Positions 63,834-64,000 of a stretch of DNA of 64,000 nucleotides are shown here, one piece after another. The notes under the pieces are model-generated. The model was given only the letters and a program-made list of their open reading frames with translations. It ran no database searches and was not told the origin of the DNA. The position numbers and the translations under genes were made by a program. Origin of the DNA: Desulfosudis oleivorans (GTDB lineage Bacteria; Desulfobacterota; Desulfobacteria; Desulfobacterales; SURF-7). Where the stretch lies: positions 30,095 through 94,094 of the forward strand of contig DYJD01000029.1 in assembly GCA_020723325.1 (NCBI GenBank), in the 5' to 3' direction. Each line of letters begins with the position of its first letter. Position 1 is the first letter of the stretch.

Positions 63834-64000
63834 GGAATCGCATGTAAACTTGGCGCGGAATGTGCAGCCATTCATTACCAACATTTCATCCAGCGAATGC
63901 TATTACCCACCAAAACAAAGCGATTCGTGAATGATTGGATTTTGTCTCTGCCATCCAATCTCTCGGGGTCGGGGTCGGTATCGGAATCGGTATCGAGTTT
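63834..64000. repeat. Hexamer-repeat element, unit 7, to window edge
   Basis: Boundary GGGGAATCGCATGTAA at 63834; CCAATCTCTCGGGGTCGGGG and TCGGTATCGGAATCGGTATC at 63954-63998 is the reverse complement form of the left arm of unit 1, including GAGAGGTTGGATG. No gene from 63701 to the edge. Confidence 0.75.

Overview
The window looks like chromosome of an anaerobic deltaproteobacterium (Desulfobacterota, Desulfobacteraceae/Desulfosarcinaceae-like). The basis is gene style: many REC/PAS/GAF/sigma-54 signalling proteins, a 4-hydroxybutyryl-CoA dehydratase family [4Fe-4S]/FAD enzyme, ferredoxin-nitroreductases, GTP-type PEP carboxykinase, HDOD and DUF4388/roadblock proteins. The assignment is inference from families; no database search was possible.

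Layout. 1-7.1 kb: end of a TSUP permease, then an SDR, an MMPL-type exporter fused to a methyltransferase, and a GH17-like/GT2 glucan synthase. 7.3-15.6 kb: response regulator-kinase, exported PIMT, solute-binding protein, HDOD protein, large hybrid kinase and receiver protein. 15.8-24.8 kb: a catabolic island. A GAF/sigma-54 activator has its own -35/-10 promoter and an operator-like palindrome. A -24/-12 promoter with an upstream palindrome then leads into the dehydratase / 3-hydroxyacyl-CoA dehydrogenase / SDR operon, followed by a BASS transporter, an enolase-superfamily dehydratase and a nitroreductase. 25-31.3 kb: receiver protein, a tandem hairpin, a CHASE4 hybrid kinase, a chemotaxis-receptor remnant, purA and tadA.

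31.4-42.2 kb: a 10.7-kb integrative element inserted in tRNA-Arg(ACG), bounded by 52-bp direct repeats (31455-31506 and 42120-42171). It carries a tyrosine integrase, two AlpA-like HTH proteins, a CHC2/Toprim primase, an SF3 (P4/D5-type) helicase, an iteron-like AT-rich candidate origin, a prohead-protease-like protein and an AT-rich cargo gene, but no portal, terminase or tail genes. It looks like a phage satellite or phage-plasmid-like element. Its oddest part is a chimeric minigene fusing the start of an HTH gene to the Walker B region of the helicase.

42.2-49.5 kb: an accessory stretch of genes of patchy origin: an HTH remnant, a 1264-aa protein with a TonB-like N-terminal anchor and a possible transglutaminase-like triad, a broken PEP-CTERM-like gene, YggL, small membrane/lipoproteins and an internally deleted metallophosphoesterase. 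49.5-56.9 kb: a minus-strand block bounded by two 128-bp inverted repeats. It holds a MarR-regulated thioesterase/MarR/MoxR/VWA/acyl-CoA-dehydrogenase-like operon with tandem operators, then an ATP-binding regulator, a PHP phosphoesterase and a REC-DUF4388-roadblock protein. 57-64 kb: NtrC-type regulator and kinase, pckG, nitroreductase, flavin reductase and small proteins.

A hexanucleotide-periodic repeat family (units of CGATAC/CGACCC type, often as inverted arms around a conserved core) recurs in at least ten intergenic arms across the window. REP-like elements and shorter inverted repeats accompany it.
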